A stretch of 64,000 nt of DNA, taken from NCBI RefSeq assembly GCF_003075045.1, contig NZ_QCZD01000003.1, positions 682,001 to 746,000 of the forward strand, written 5' to 3'. Source of the stretch: Maribacter litoralis. Lineage in GTDB: Bacteria; Bacteroidota; Bacteroidia; Flavobacteriales; Flavobacteriaceae. Numbering within the stretch: position 1 is the stretch's first letter; each line of letters opens with the position of its first letter. Made by a program: the position numbers and the translations under genes. A model generated the notes under the pieces. The model was not told the origin of the DNA and did no database searches. It saw only the letters and a program-made list of their open reading frames with translations. This document shows positions 8,987 to 18,287 of the stretch, piece after piece.

Positions 8987-9157
8987 CTATATATCGAATG
9001 CCATAAAAAGTACACAAAGTAATATACCTATAACGGCAACGACAATAGTGAACTTTAGTGCTTTGGCCAATACTGGTTCTTTTCGGTTTTCATTTACGTT
9101 TACCCTGGTCATGAGTGTTGGTTTATTTAGTACTGCCACAAAATTATGGAAAGACAT
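8987..9157 (-). CDS. Small single-pass membrane protein (56 aa)
   Basis: ATG at 9155-9157 opens a 56-codon frame ending TAG at 8987-8989. The product has a basic N-terminal half (MTRVNVNENRKEPVLAKALK is internal and offers Met16 as an alternative start) and one hydrophobic helix (FTIVVAVIGILLCVLFMAF) close to the C-terminus. It lies 89 bases behind the rubredoxin protein on the same strand and is otherwise the only content of the stretch between 8944 and 9246. Function unknown; it may be the last gene of the nitrate reductase transcript. Confidence 0.5.
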   Translation of the reverse strand: MSFHNFVAVLNKPTLMTRVNVNENRKEPVLAKALKFTIVVAVIGILLCVLFMAFDI

Positions 9158-9246
9158 TTTTAAGTTTTAACTCCAAAAACCATTTTATTGTCTCCTTTAA
9201 TATACACTAACTTATTGACAATAGGGTAAATACAAGGTTAACATTA

Positions 9247-10683
9247 CTATCCCAATTGTATCATAGTTTCTTTGAATTTAGATTTAGGGGCAGAACAGAC
9301 CGGGCACTCATAATGTTCATCTATATCTTGAAATTTTGTTCCGGCAGCAATGTGTAAATCTTCATCACCATAAGACTCATCGTAAACCGTAAAACAATCT
9401 TGACATTGAAATAGTCGTTGTTTCGTCTCCACTACTTCAATATTATTTGCTTTTTCAATATCCTCTACGCGACCTAATTGATCAAAATACATTTTACTCA
9501 ACTCCATCAACAGTCCTGGCAGCTCTATTTTATCAATATCTTGAGCGTAGGTAATATACTTTTGGCTATTGGGGTCAAAATGTTCAAAGTGTAGTACGTT
9601 GTAGGTAGGGCGAACTTCAAATTCTTTCACAATGGTGGGCAAACTATTTTTTTCAATAATCACCGAGGCAAAGTGAGAACGCTTACCCACTTCATTGCTA
9701 ATACCAAAAGTAAGACCATAGGTGCTTATATCATTTTGATCGAAACTACGCACCAAATATTTTTTTAGCTCCAGAGCTTCTCCATCATCAATGGGTACAT
9801 GCCAGTTCATCTCTAACTGCGAGTGCCTAACATTAATTCCTCTTTTGCCCAAAAATCTTTCCAGCTCTGGCCTACTAGATTTTTTTATGCCTTTTACAAC
9901 AAATGATTTCCAAGGTGTTATACAGATTTTACCAATACTGTTATCTAGGCAAAAACCACAAAACTCCTTAAGAAATGACAGGTCATATTTATTGTTTCTC
10001 CAATAAAGCCCCAACCAATATAGATCTGACCCTAAACGGTTCATGCCTTCGTAATAGGGGAAAGTTTGAAAAGGAACCTTTAATTCCTTCTCCATGGTCT
10101 TATTGTTCGTTTCTAAATTCTTGTTCATGATAAAGAACAGTTCATCAATATCTGAAATGTCTTCATGTATTTCCTCTATCTGTTTTGATATGGAATTTAT
10201 ATCCCAACTATAAATAAGAACTGGATAAAATGCAGATGATTTCCAGTGTGGTAGTTTTATATTTAAATACCAATAATCTTCTTGATCTGAGGCTATAAAG
10301 TTAAGATTGCCACTAAAAATGGGCACTAAGCGCTGTTTTGGATCGGTAACATTGATTTTTAACTTTGGTAAAAAATCAAAGCCTTCTAAAATATATAAAT
10401 ACGTAGAACCTTTTAACCAATGTGTCATGTCAAAAATATCGGCTGATACATATGAGCTTACTATATTCTGATAAGATCTATTGGCAATAATATCGGTATT
10501 GAATTTTGATATGCTTTCCAGCTGTTCTTCTTTAGCATCTTTCAGCGGAAACAAAATATCTTGCCTCGAACCAAAATTTACACTTTTAAGTCCGGCAGAC
10601 TCCAACATGGCAATTATATCTTTCAATTCCCCAGGCGAGGTCACACCGCCTTTTATCAATATTCTATGAAGATCATCGTTCAT
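9247..10683 (-). CDS. Rubredoxin-tailed protein with NirB-like N-terminal half-domain, nitrate reductase partner
   Basis: 478 residues, cytosolic. The C-terminus is a rubredoxin module with four iron ligands Cys427, Cys430, Cys460 and Cys463 (CQDC ... CPVC) and the usual aromatic/GD pattern between them. The N-terminus (residues 1-60, with FGSRQDILFPL) resembles the ferredoxin-like half-domain of sulfite/nitrite reductases, compare TGGQRIDMFG in NirB of this window, but no siroheme cysteines follow. The start is 11 bases behind the fused nitrate reductase, so the two are surely cotranscribed. Most likely an electron-transfer partner of nitrate or nitrite reduction; the exact donor and acceptor are unknown. 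Confidence 0.75.
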   Translation of the reverse strand: MNDDLHRILIKGGVTSPGELKDIIAMLESAGLKSVNFGSRQDILFPLKDAKEEQLESISKFNTDIIANRSYQNIVSSYVSADIFDMTHWLKGSTYLYILEGFDFLPKLKINVTDPKQRLVPIFSGNLNFIASDQEDYWYLNIKLPHWKSSAFYPVLIYSWDINSISKQIEEIHEDISDIDELFFIMNKNLETNNKTMEKELKVPFQTFPYYEGMNRLGSDLYWLGLYWRNNKYDLSFLKEFCGFCLDNSIGKICITPWKSFVVKGIKKSSRPELERFLGKRGINVRHSQLEMNWHVPIDDGEALELKKYLVRSFDQNDISTYGLTFGISNEVGKRSHFASVIIEKNSLPTIVKEFEVRPTYNVLHFEHFDPNSQKYITYAQDIDKIELPGLLMELSKMYFDQLGRVEDIEKANNIEVVETKQRLFQCQDCFTVYDESYGDEDLHIAAGTKFQDIDEHYECPVCSAPKSKFKETMIQLG

Positions 10684-10694
10684 ATCTATTATTT

Positions 10695-13600
10695 TTAATT
10701 TGCCAATACCAGCTGGTTCTTTAATAACTCCTTAATTTCTGGCTTACAACTACCACAGCCTAAACCTGCACCCGTTTCTGAGCATAGTTTGTTGAAATCT
10801 GAACATCCTGCTTTAATGGTATCAACCACATTACCTTCTCCTACTTGACTGCAGGAACATATCAATTTCCCTTTCATAGGTACAGAAGTGGTAGCGCCCC
10901 TAAGTAATTCGTTTCGTTTTTCAGAGAGTTCTATTTCTTCCTCTATCAACCTTTTAAACTCTGCAAATTCATTTTTATCGCCCAACAGAATAGCCCCTTT
11001 AAGGGTGTCGTCCTTTACAATACATTTTTTATAAAATCGTTTACTAACATCCATTAAAATGATTTCTTCATAAGACGAATCTCCTAATGGCGAGTTGACC
11101 ATACCTATACTGCACAGATCCAAGTTCTCGAACTTTAGAATATTCATTAATACCGAACCATTGTAGATGCTACTAAAGTCACCTAGAATAAAGTTAGCGG
11201 CAATATCAGCTTGTTGCTCTGCTGCCGATGTAATTCCGAAAAGCGAATTTTTATACTCGGCTATTTCGCCAAATGCAAAGATTGATGGGTCGCTACTTTG
11301 TAAGTATGAATTAACAACGACACCTCTACGGGTATGCACCCCGGTCTGTTTTGCCAATTCTATATTAGGTCTGGTACCTATGGCATACACAATGGCATTA
11401 CACTGAATGGTTCTGCCCGTTTTTAGGTTTACCAAAAGACTATGTTTCTGTTCCTTATCTTCAAAAACGGTACTTACCTCATTATCAAAATATAAGTTTA
11501 TGCCACGTTCCATAACATCTTCTGCCAATAACCTACTGGCAACGCTATCTAACTGACGCTCCATTAAACGTGGTGCCCGCTGTATAATACTGATGTTGAT
11601 GTTAATCTTTTTCAATGCCGCGGCAAGCTCCAACCCTAAAAGTCCGCCACCTACAATGACTACGTTCTGGTCTTTTGCCTTGAGTCCGGTTTCCGCTAAA
11701 TATTTTCTGAGTTTATCGGCATCTCCCCTTTCACGCATGGTAAACCTGCCAGGTAATTTTATTTGTACATCGCTAGGTATAAATGCCCTACTACCCGTTG
11801 CCATAATTAGCAAATCGTAACTATGCCTAATTCCTTTAGCATCTACAACCGTTTTATCATCGGCATTAATATTGTCGATACAAATACCCGAGTGTAAGGT
11901 TACATCTAACTTTTGCAACTCTCCTTCTTTCAATTTCTCCAAAGCTTCCCATAAAAGTTCATCACTAACATATTCAGGTAGCAAAACCCTATTATAAAAC
12001 GGATCCTTTTCCTTTGAAAACACATGAAGTTCATCTACGGTATTCTTTTCCCTATATGATTGTATAAAGCGATACGCCGCGGCACCTGCCCCAACGACAA
12101 CAACTTTCTGTTTCTCTTTAACATACTTGGTGACCTCAACGGCACAGTATTTAAAATCAGGTTCTTTAGATACGGGGTCAACCAAATCATTGGTGAGGTT
12201 ATTTGCCCTACCAAAATCATTGTTCAATACTTTGCCCCAATGCATTGGCAAGAATACGACCGACTCCCTAATATCGTAATTGAGCTGAACTTTCACCTGT
12301 ACTTGACCACGTCTACTTTTGACCACCGCGATATCGCCATCTTTTATTTTCCTTAAATAGGCATCTACAGCATTCATTTCTAAATAAGGCTGTGGAATAT
12401 GGGTCAACAATCTTTTTACTTTACCGGTCTTGGTGCGGGTATGCCACTGATCGCGAACCCTACCAGAATTTAATATTAACGGATATTCGTTATCTGTTTC
12501 CTCCGATTTGTTATAAAGTGTAGCAGGGACGTTAAAATGTGCCTTTTTATCATTGGTGAAAAACTTACGGTCTGTAAATAGCCTAGGCGTACCTTTATGA
12601 GTTTTATGTGGTACGGGCCATTGAAAACTACCTTCATTCTTCAATCGATCATACGACAAACCCGAAATATCTATTTCAGTGCCTTTAGTCAAAAGGCAAT
12701 GTTCATCATAGACCTCGCTACTATTTGCATAATCAAAACCTGTATAATCCATTGCCTGTGCAAAGCGCCAAATAATTTCTGCATCTGGCAATGCCTCGCC
12801 GGGGGCGTCTATAACTTTTGGTAAATAACTAATTCTTCTTTCAGAATTGGTCATTGTACCTTCTTTCTCTAGCCAACCCGCTGCAGGTAATAGTAAATCT
12901 GCAAATTTTGTGGTCTCCGAATTATGGGAAATATCTTGTACCACTACAAATTTTGCCTTTTTTAAGGCTCTTTCAACCTTATTTACATTAGGCATACTAA
13001 CTGCCGGATTGGTACAGATTATCCAAATTGCCTTTAATTTTCCTTCATCAAGGGCATCGAACATTTCTGTTGCCGTGTACCCTGGTTCTGCCTGTATTTC
13101 TCCGCCTCCCCAAAAATCTGATACTTCTTTTCTATGCTTGGGATTGCCTAAGTTTTTATGGGCTGCCAATAAACTTGCCATGCCACCTACTTCTCTACCA
13201 CCCATGGCATTTGGTTGCCCCGTCAATGAAAAAGGACCTGAACCAGGTTTTCCTATTTGACCGGTTAATAGGGAAAGATTCAATAACGATACATTTTTAG
13301 CAACACCGATAACACTTTGATTGAGCCCCATGGTCCACATGCTTATGAACTTTTTGGCATTACCAATATACTCTGCTGCTTTGCGAATATCGGCAACGGG
13401 AATACCGCATTTTTTAGCCGCTTCTTTAAGAGATAAGCTATAAGCCATTTCTTTACAAGCTTCAAAATTGGCAGTGTGCTTTTTTATAAAGGCGGTATCT
13501 ATTTTTCTTTTTTCTATTAACCTTCTTGCTATGGCATTAAAGAGAATAACATCTGTACCCGGTAGGATCTGCAAATGTAAATCTGCCCCGGCACAAGTCT

Positions 13601-14225
13601 GTGTTTTACGTGGGTCTACTACAATTATCTTTACATTAGGATTCTCTTCTTTATGTTTTTCCAATCTTCTATACAAGATAGGATGGCACCATGCTGGGTT
13701 GGCCCCTGCAATTAAAAAACAATCTGCCAGCTCTATATCATCGTATGAAATGGGAACGGAGTCTTCACCCAATGTTTTTTTATAACCCACTACGGCAGAA
13801 CTCATGCATAATCTAGAGTTGGTATCTATATTATTTGTACCAATAAATCCTTTGGTTAGCTTGTTTATCAAATAGTATTCTTCGGTTAGGCATTGCCCAG
13901 AAACATAAAAACCTACGCTATCGGGACCATGTTTTGCTATGATACTTTTAAACACTGCAGCGGCGCGTTCAAAAGCGGTATCCCATGAAACCCGTTGTAA
14001 GGGATGGTTACGGCTCCATTTCATTTCTGGGTATAAAATTCTATCTGAAGTATCTTGAGCTACGTAATTTAAATTACGTCCTTTTGAACATAGCATGCCC
14101 TTGTTGGATGGATAATCTGGATTACCATCTACGGTAATAGTTCCTTTTGCATCTACATCTACCAATATACCACAGCCTACACCGCAATAAGAACATATGG
14201 TTTTATGAGTTTTGTTGCTATTCAT
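10695..14225 (-). CDS. nasC: Assimilatory nitrate reductase fused to NAD(P)H reductase and BFD-type [2Fe-2S] module
   Basis: 1176 residues from the preferred ATG at 14225. Residues 1-700 are a molybdopterin oxidoreductase with an N-terminal [4Fe-4S] site (Cys11, Cys14, Cys18, Cys46) and a likely Mo-ligand Cys in NSRLCMSSAV. From about residue 705 (VVVVGAGAAAY) follows a FAD/NAD(P)H reductase module with a second dinucleotide fold (VVIVGGGLLGLELA). The C-terminus (from about 1118) is a BFD-like [2Fe-2S] domain with CSCSQVG and CGSCKP. One chain can therefore take electrons from NAD(P)H and reduce nitrate to nitrite. The longer frame from 14264 is unlikely because that ATG would lie inside the putative -7 box. 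No twin-arginine signal, so cytosolic and assimilatory. Confidence 0.92.
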   Translation of the reverse strand: MNSNKTHKTICSYCGVGCGILVDVDAKGTITVDGNPDYPSNKGMLCSKGRNLNYVAQDTSDRILYPEMKWSRNHPLQRVSWDTAFERAAAVFKSIIAKHGPDSVGFYVSGQCLTEEYYLINKLTKGFIGTNNIDTNSRLCMSSAVVGYKKTLGEDSVPISYDDIELADCFLIAGANPAWCHPILYRRLEKHKEENPNVKIIVVDPRKTQTCAGADLHLQILPGTDVILFNAIARRLIEKRKIDTAFIKKHTANFEACKEMAYSLSLKEAAKKCGIPVADIRKAAEYIGNAKKFISMWTMGLNQSVIGVAKNVSLLNLSLLTGQIGKPGSGPFSLTGQPNAMGGREVGGMASLLAAHKNLGNPKHRKEVSDFWGGGEIQAEPGYTATEMFDALDEGKLKAIWIICTNPAVSMPNVNKVERALKKAKFVVVQDISHNSETTKFADLLLPAAGWLEKEGTMTNSERRISYLPKVIDAPGEALPDAEIIWRFAQAMDYTGFDYANSSEVYDEHCLLTKGTEIDISGLSYDRLKNEGSFQWPVPHKTHKGTPRLFTDRKFFTNDKKAHFNVPATLYNKSEETDNEYPLILNSGRVRDQWHTRTKTGKVKRLLTHIPQPYLEMNAVDAYLRKIKDGDIAVVKSRRGQVQVKVQLNYDIRESVVFLPMHWGKVLNNDFGRANNLTNDLVDPVSKEPDFKYCAVEVTKYVKEKQKVVVVGAGAAAYRFIQSYREKNTVDELHVFSKEKDPFYNRVLLPEYVSDELLWEALEKLKEGELQKLDVTLHSGICIDNINADDKTVVDAKGIRHSYDLLIMATGSRAFIPSDVQIKLPGRFTMRERGDADKLRKYLAETGLKAKDQNVVIVGGGLLGLELAAALKKININISIIQRAPRLMERQLDSVASRLLAEDVMERGINLYFDNEVSTVFEDKEQKHSLLVNLKTGRTIQCNAIVYAIGTRPNIELAKQTGVHTRRGVVVNSYLQSSDPSIFAFGEIAEYKNSLFGITSAAEQQADIAANFILGDFSSIYNGSVLMNILKFENLDLCSIGMVNSPLGDSSYEEIILMDVSKRFYKKCIVKDDTLKGAILLGDKNEFAEFKRLIEEEIELSEKRNELLRGATTSVPMKGKLICSCSQVGEGNVVDTIKAGCSDFNKLCSETGAGLGCGSCKPEIKELLKNQLVLAN

Positions 14226-14270
14226 TTTATCAATGATAAAGAATGGGTTAGAAGTACACTGCAAATTATA

Positions 14271-14296
14271 AAAAGTACGTATAAATACGTACTTTT
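14271..14296 (-). promoter_or_regulatory. Operator candidate TACGTA-N4-TACGTA upstream of nitrate reductase
   Basis: Perfect palindrome with 10-bp arms AAAAGTACGT and ACGTACTTTT around ATAAAT; the TACGTA units are at 14276-14281 and 14286-14291. It lies about 50 bases upstream of the preferred start and just upstream of a -7-like sequence (TATAATTTG on the minus strand, 14262-14270). The same arrangement occurs before narK and nirB. Confidence 0.7.
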
Positions 14297-14490
14297 TTAT
14301 GATAAATGTTTTGCCTAAAAACTAGTGATTCTAAATTAATAAGGACAAATACTGAGAATAAATCAAAGAATAGCAAACTACGGCACATACTTGTTAAAAC
14401 AAGCTGCTTGCTTTAATTAGTGAAAATGGATAAATGTATCTCAGTATTAAGCTTATCCCAATCAGCTCATAAAGCTGAATACAAGTTTGA

Positions 14491-15162
14491 TTAAATAAGG
14501 TTATACTTCTGCGACTTTTTAGAAAGGTCTATTAGGTTCTTTACGTCCATCTTACGCATTAGATTAAATCGATGCGTTTCTATGGTTCGCTTACTGTTTT
14601 GAAGCTTTTCTGAAATCTGTTGATTGGTTAAACCAGATAGCACCAATTCTAAAACCTTTAATTCTTTATTGGTAAGATCAAATACATTTTCACCTGTCTT
14701 TTTAGGTGTGTCCTCTTTTACTACCTCTTTTTTGGCACCCAATAGGTTATTTACAAGAACATTGCTTATATCTCCACTAAAGTATTTACCACCTTCCCTA
14801 ACGGTGTGTATTGCCTTTATAAATTCTGATTTATCGGTATCCTTTAACAAATATCCATTGGCACCAGAGCTAATAGATTTTAAGATATACTCTTCAGAAT
14901 CATGCATGGAAAGTATAATGGTCTTTACCGGCGATTTACTTTTGGTGAGTTCTGCCACGGCATCAATACCGTTCATAACGGGCATTCTAATATCGATAAT
15001 CAAAATGTCTGGGTCAACTTCTGCAACCAAATCAATAGCCTCCTTGCCATTTGATGCTTCCCCTATCACTTCTAGATCAGACTCGGTTTCCAATAAAGAA
15101 CGTATACCGTCCCTTACCAAAGCGTGATCATCTGCCAATACTATTCTTGTTGTTTCACTCAA
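14491..15162 (-). CDS. NarL/LuxR-type response regulator
   Basis: 223 residues. The receiver domain has the acidic pair Asp11/Asp12, phospho-acceptor Asp57 (LIIDIRMP) and the switch/Lys region (YLLKDTDK). A charged linker leads to a LuxR/NarL helix-turn-helix (LTNKELKVLELVLSGLTNQQ). It stands alone between the porin operon and the nitrate reductase operon, with no kinase beside it. The NarX-like kinase at 28016-29866, in the nirB operon, is the natural partner candidate; that pairing is inference. It probably controls part of the nitrate island. Confidence 0.88.
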   Translation of the reverse strand: MSETTRIVLADDHALVRDGIRSLLETESDLEVIGEASNGKEAIDLVAEVDPDILIIDIRMPVMNGIDAVAELTKSKSPVKTIILSMHDSEEYILKSISSGANGYLLKDTDKSEFIKAIHTVREGGKYFSGDISNVLVNNLLGAKKEVVKEDTPKKTGENVFDLTNKELKVLELVLSGLTNQQISEKLQNSKRTIETHRFNLMRKMDVKNLIDLSKKSQKYNLI

Positions 15163-15176
15163 AATATAGGTAATTA

Positions 15177-15182
15177 TACGTA
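15177..15182 (-). promoter_or_regulatory. Single TACGTA half-site upstream of the response regulator
   Basis: One TACGTA unit 14 bases upstream of the regulator start codon. No second unit at the 10-base spacing, so this may be chance; TACGTA alone also occurs inside several genes. Confidence 0.25.
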
Positions 15183-15273
15183 CGACGCTAAATTACATAT
15201 AATTTTAAAAAAATACGGCCTATACATAATGTGCTGTATAGACCGTAGAACCAAACTAATTTAAATACAAATA

Positions 15274-16557
15274 CTATTCTTTTTTGGTGTTCAGAAATTG
15301 AGGTTTGATGGTCAACTGTACCCATGCCCAATTTTGGCTACTTGCCGCAAGGTCTTCTGTAATTCCCTTAAGCTCGTACATACCGTCTGCAGCGAACATT
15401 TGAGAATAGCCAATTGCCAGTCCGTAGCCTTTGAATTTTTTAGCGAATACCAAATCAACTTCGGTACCCAATGACTTTTCTCCACTTGGTAATTCTTGCT
15501 CTCCACTAAAGTTCAATACCTTTACCAATAAGCTAGACTGCTTTCCTAAGCTGAATTTTGCACTTGCGTGAATATCAAACAGCCCTACGGAATTGGCATG
15601 GTTACCTACGTAGAAATAATCCATGAATCCGTTAAACTTATGATTAGTTCCATACAGTGGGAAAAAAGCTTCGGTCTTATCTGTGGTATCGGCCTTGTTA
15701 CCGCTTATTACTTCTGTACCAATGCCCAATGCTACCTTATCGCTGGCTTTATAACCCAATTCAAGACCCAATAAATATGCACCACCAACTTTTACTTCAT
15801 TCTGTCTTTCGCCCGTTTGTAAAAATATATTGGCATTTGCGCTAAAGCTTCCTGCCTTATACCCTAAATGTGTACCTATGGTCTGCAAACTACTTATACC
15901 ATCGGCAGCGCCATCAGTATCAAAATTTTGGAAACCGTTGTTCAATGCCAAAAAGCTACCAGAGAATTTATCCCATTGTTGTTTTGCATATACATATTGC
16001 ATGGTCTTATAGGTAAAAAAACCAGATGTATTATATGCCGTACCTACAGACTGAAACCCTGTAGGATTATCAAAATCTTGACTAAAAGCAAGACCTATGT
16101 CTAACATAAACTTGTCTTTTTTGTACTTTAAAAGTCCGGCATCATGGTTTCTACCTTGCTGTGCCCAATCTAACCCACCAAAAATACGTTGGTCATCATA
16201 AGCAATAGATTGTCTACCTAATTTAGTGGTCCAACCTTTTCCTAAATTTATATTGGCCCAAGCTTCAAAAACGGCAAAAGAATCGTTTTGATCGTCTGGC
16301 AATATTTGTCTGTTTTCACCCCAAACCAATACATCTTGTATGCTTAGATAAAACTGGTAGGCTTCCGTTGAGTACTTTGCGTTTAATCGTGCTCGGGTAG
16401 ATATTGCAAAGCCAGCATCTGCCGCATCTGGTATAATATTACCAAAACCATGTCTATATTCGGTTCTTGGTCTAAATTGACCGTCGAGCGTAAATTGTGC
16501 CCACATTGCATTACCGGTCAAAAATAACAGAGTGATAATTAGGTATTGTTTTTTCAT
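15274..16557 (-). CDS. Outer-membrane porin of the alginate-export family, nitrate-island porin
   Basis: 427 residues with a cleavable signal peptide (MKKQYLIITLLFLTGNAMWAQ). The mature part is rich in alternating beta strands with the family-typical FRPRTEYRHGFG near the N-terminus and TKLGRQSIAYDDQRIFGG about residue 110-130, as in Alginate_exp-type porins. It lies 35 bases behind the second ABC ATPase and is the last gene of the nitrate import operon. The most likely role here is passage of nitrate or nitrite through the outer membrane rather than alginate export. Substrate is inferred only from the neighbourhood. Confidence 0.82.
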   Translation of the reverse strand: MKKQYLIITLLFLTGNAMWAQFTLDGQFRPRTEYRHGFGNIIPDAADAGFAISTRARLNAKYSTEAYQFYLSIQDVLVWGENRQILPDDQNDSFAVFEAWANINLGKGWTTKLGRQSIAYDDQRIFGGLDWAQQGRNHDAGLLKYKKDKFMLDIGLAFSQDFDNPTGFQSVGTAYNTSGFFTYKTMQYVYAKQQWDKFSGSFLALNNGFQNFDTDGAADGISSLQTIGTHLGYKAGSFSANANIFLQTGERQNEVKVGGAYLLGLELGYKASDKVALGIGTEVISGNKADTTDKTEAFFPLYGTNHKFNGFMDYFYVGNHANSVGLFDIHASAKFSLGKQSSLLVKVLNFSGEQELPSGEKSLGTEVDLVFAKKFKGYGLAIGYSQMFAADGMYELKGITEDLAASSQNWAWVQLTIKPQFLNTKKE

Positions 16558-16592
16558 AATAGTTACTGTTTAAATACTGAGTTAGTTAATGG

Positions 16593-17441
16593 TTAGTGTT
16601 CAAGAAAATCTATCAAATGTTTTCTGTAAGTGTAATAATCATCGCTCTCCAATACAGATTTGCGAGTTCGTGGCCGTTCAAAATCAATAGAGAGAATATC
16701 TCCTATTTTTGCCTTCGGCCCACTGGTCATCATAATAACGCGATCGGCTAAAAAGATGGCTTCATCAACATCATGTGTGATCATGACCGCTGTAATTTTT
16801 TCTTTGTTCCAAATTTCAATGAGAATATCCTGTAATTCTCCCCTGGTCAAAGAATCTAGCATACCAAAAGGTTCATCTAACAACAATACTTTGGGTTTAA
16901 TGGCAAATGCCCTTGCGATACCCACACGTTGTTGCATACCCTGTGATAATTCTGATGCCTTTTTATGAAATGCATTTTCAAGTCCTACTTTGTGCAAATA
17001 ATATTTTGCTATGTCTTGTCGCTGCCCTTTGGTCGCCTGTGGAAAAACCTGATTGACCCCTAGCAATACATTTTGTAAAGCAGTCATCCATGGCATTAAG
17101 CTAGGAGATTGAAAAATAACGCCCCTATCTGGACCTGGACCTTTTACCGGGTTGCCCAAAACAGAAATATTACCTCCAGAAATCGGATTAAGACCAGCGA
17201 TCATTGAAAGCATTGTGGTTTTGCCACAACCTGAGTGACCAATAATGGTTACGAATTCTTCTTTTAAGATCTGTAAATTCAAATCTTCAAGAACCACATA
17301 ATCCCCCTTTGGCGTAGGGTATACTTTCTTTAATTTAGAAAGGTCTAGCATTATGTTTGAAGGATAAACAATGCCGTTCTCTGAATATACTTCGTTAGAT
17401 TGTTGTACTGTATTCATTTTTTCCAATTCTTTAGGCCACAA
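16593..17441 (-). CDS. nrtD: Nitrate ABC transporter ATP-binding protein (NrtD/NrtC type, second)
   Basis: 282 residues. Walker A is GHSGCGKTT, the signature is LSQGMQQR and Walker B is KVLLLDEP, followed by the D-loop and the switch His (MITHDVDEA). It belongs to the nitrate/taurine family of importer ATPases. The frame begins 11 bases inside the end of the previous ATPase gene; Met9 (17417) is an alternative start outside the overlap. The signature Gly-Gly is Gln-Gly, still functional in many ABC ATPases. It would pair with the preceding ATPase as a heterodimer under the NrtB-like permease. Confidence 0.88.
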   Translation of the reverse strand: MWPKELEKMNTVQQSNEVYSENGIVYPSNIMLDLSKLKKVYPTPKGDYVVLEDLNLQILKEEFVTIIGHSGCGKTTMLSMIAGLNPISGGNISVLGNPVKGPGPDRGVIFQSPSLMPWMTALQNVLLGVNQVFPQATKGQRQDIAKYYLHKVGLENAFHKKASELSQGMQQRVGIARAFAIKPKVLLLDEPFGMLDSLTRGELQDILIEIWNKEKITAVMITHDVDEAIFLADRVIMMTSGPKAKIGDILSIDFERPRTRKSVLESDDYYTYRKHLIDFLEH

Positions 17442-18270
17442 AACTTTTTGGGGTAAGCTCTGGCAATTTATATTCTACATCAGATACCGTTTTTCTCTCA
17501 TCACCTATATCCATTAGGTATTCTATAATGGCATTTCTGGTTTTCTTATATACAGGATTATCGTTCATGGCCGTTTTATCCCTTGGTCTTTCAATGTCTA
17601 TTTTAAACTCTGGACCCAAGGTGGCATTCGGACCTGGTTTTAATGGAATTATGCGGTCTGCCATATAAATACCTTCGTCCACATCATTGGTAATCAATAA
17701 TGCCGTACGCTTGTCTTGGCTCCAAATATTCAAGATCTCGTCTTGCAGGTTACCTCTGGTCAAAGCATCTAAGGCTCCTAAGGGCTCGTCCATAATTATC
17801 ATCTCAGGATTCATGGCCAAGGCACGGGCAACCGCAACCCTTTGGCGCATTCCGCCAGAAAGCTCTTTTGGTCTTTTATTTATTGCCGGACTCAGACTTA
17901 CCATTGACACGTAGTCTTTAACCCTTTCCATTAGAACTTTCTTACTTTCTTTTGGAAAAGCTTCTTTTACCGCCATGTAAATATTCTGCCCAACCGTTAA
18001 CCAAGGTAATAGGGAATAATTTTGAAAAATTACACCACGTTCATGACTGGTATCCGTTACCGGTTTCCCTTTAAAAAGAACCTCGCCACTAGTGGCTTGC
18101 AACAAGCCGTTGATCAAGTTTACCAAGGTGGTTTTACCGCTACCGGTAAAGCCTACGATTGCTACAAATTCTCCTTCATCCATAGTAAGGTTAATGTTAG
18201 ACAGTACTTCTGTACTACCATCGCCCTCACCATAGGTTTTATATATATTATTTAGTTCTAAGTATGCCAT
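17431..18270 (-). CDS. nrtC: Nitrate ABC transporter ATP-binding protein (first)
   Basis: 279 residues with Walker [10 protein letters not shown], signature LSGGMRQR, Walker B EMIIMDEP and the switch region [10 protein letters not shown], in which the usual His is Asn. It lacks the NrtA-like C-terminal extension of cyanobacterial NrtC, so it is a plain ATPase. The Asn in place of the switch His suggests weaker catalysis in this half, with the other ATPase possibly driving the cycle; this is inference. Located 17 bases behind the permease gene and overlapping the next ATPase. Confidence 0.88.
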   Translation of the reverse strand: MAYLELNNIYKTYGEGDGSTEVLSNINLTMDEGEFVAIVGFTGSGKTTLVNLINGLLQATSGEVLFKGKPVTDTSHERGVIFQNYSLLPWLTVGQNIYMAVKEAFPKESKKVLMERVKDYVSMVSLSPAINKRPKELSGGMRQRVAVARALAMNPEMIIMDEPLGALDALTRGNLQDEILNIWSQDKRTALLITNDVDEGIYMADRIIPLKPGPNATLGPEFKIDIERPRDKTAMNDNPVYKKTRNAIIEYLMDIGDERKTVSDVEYKLPELTPKSFVA

Positions 18271-18287
18271 GTGCTTCTTTTTATAAA

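Noticed and set aside
14061-14066. TACGTA within the nitrate reductase gene
   Set aside because: Single unit inside the reading frame with no partner 10 bases away; expected by chance in AT-rich DNA.
14462-14478. TCAGCT/AGCTGA hairpin behind the response regulator gene
   Set aside because: Six-base stem without a T-run on the minus strand; too weak to call a terminator.
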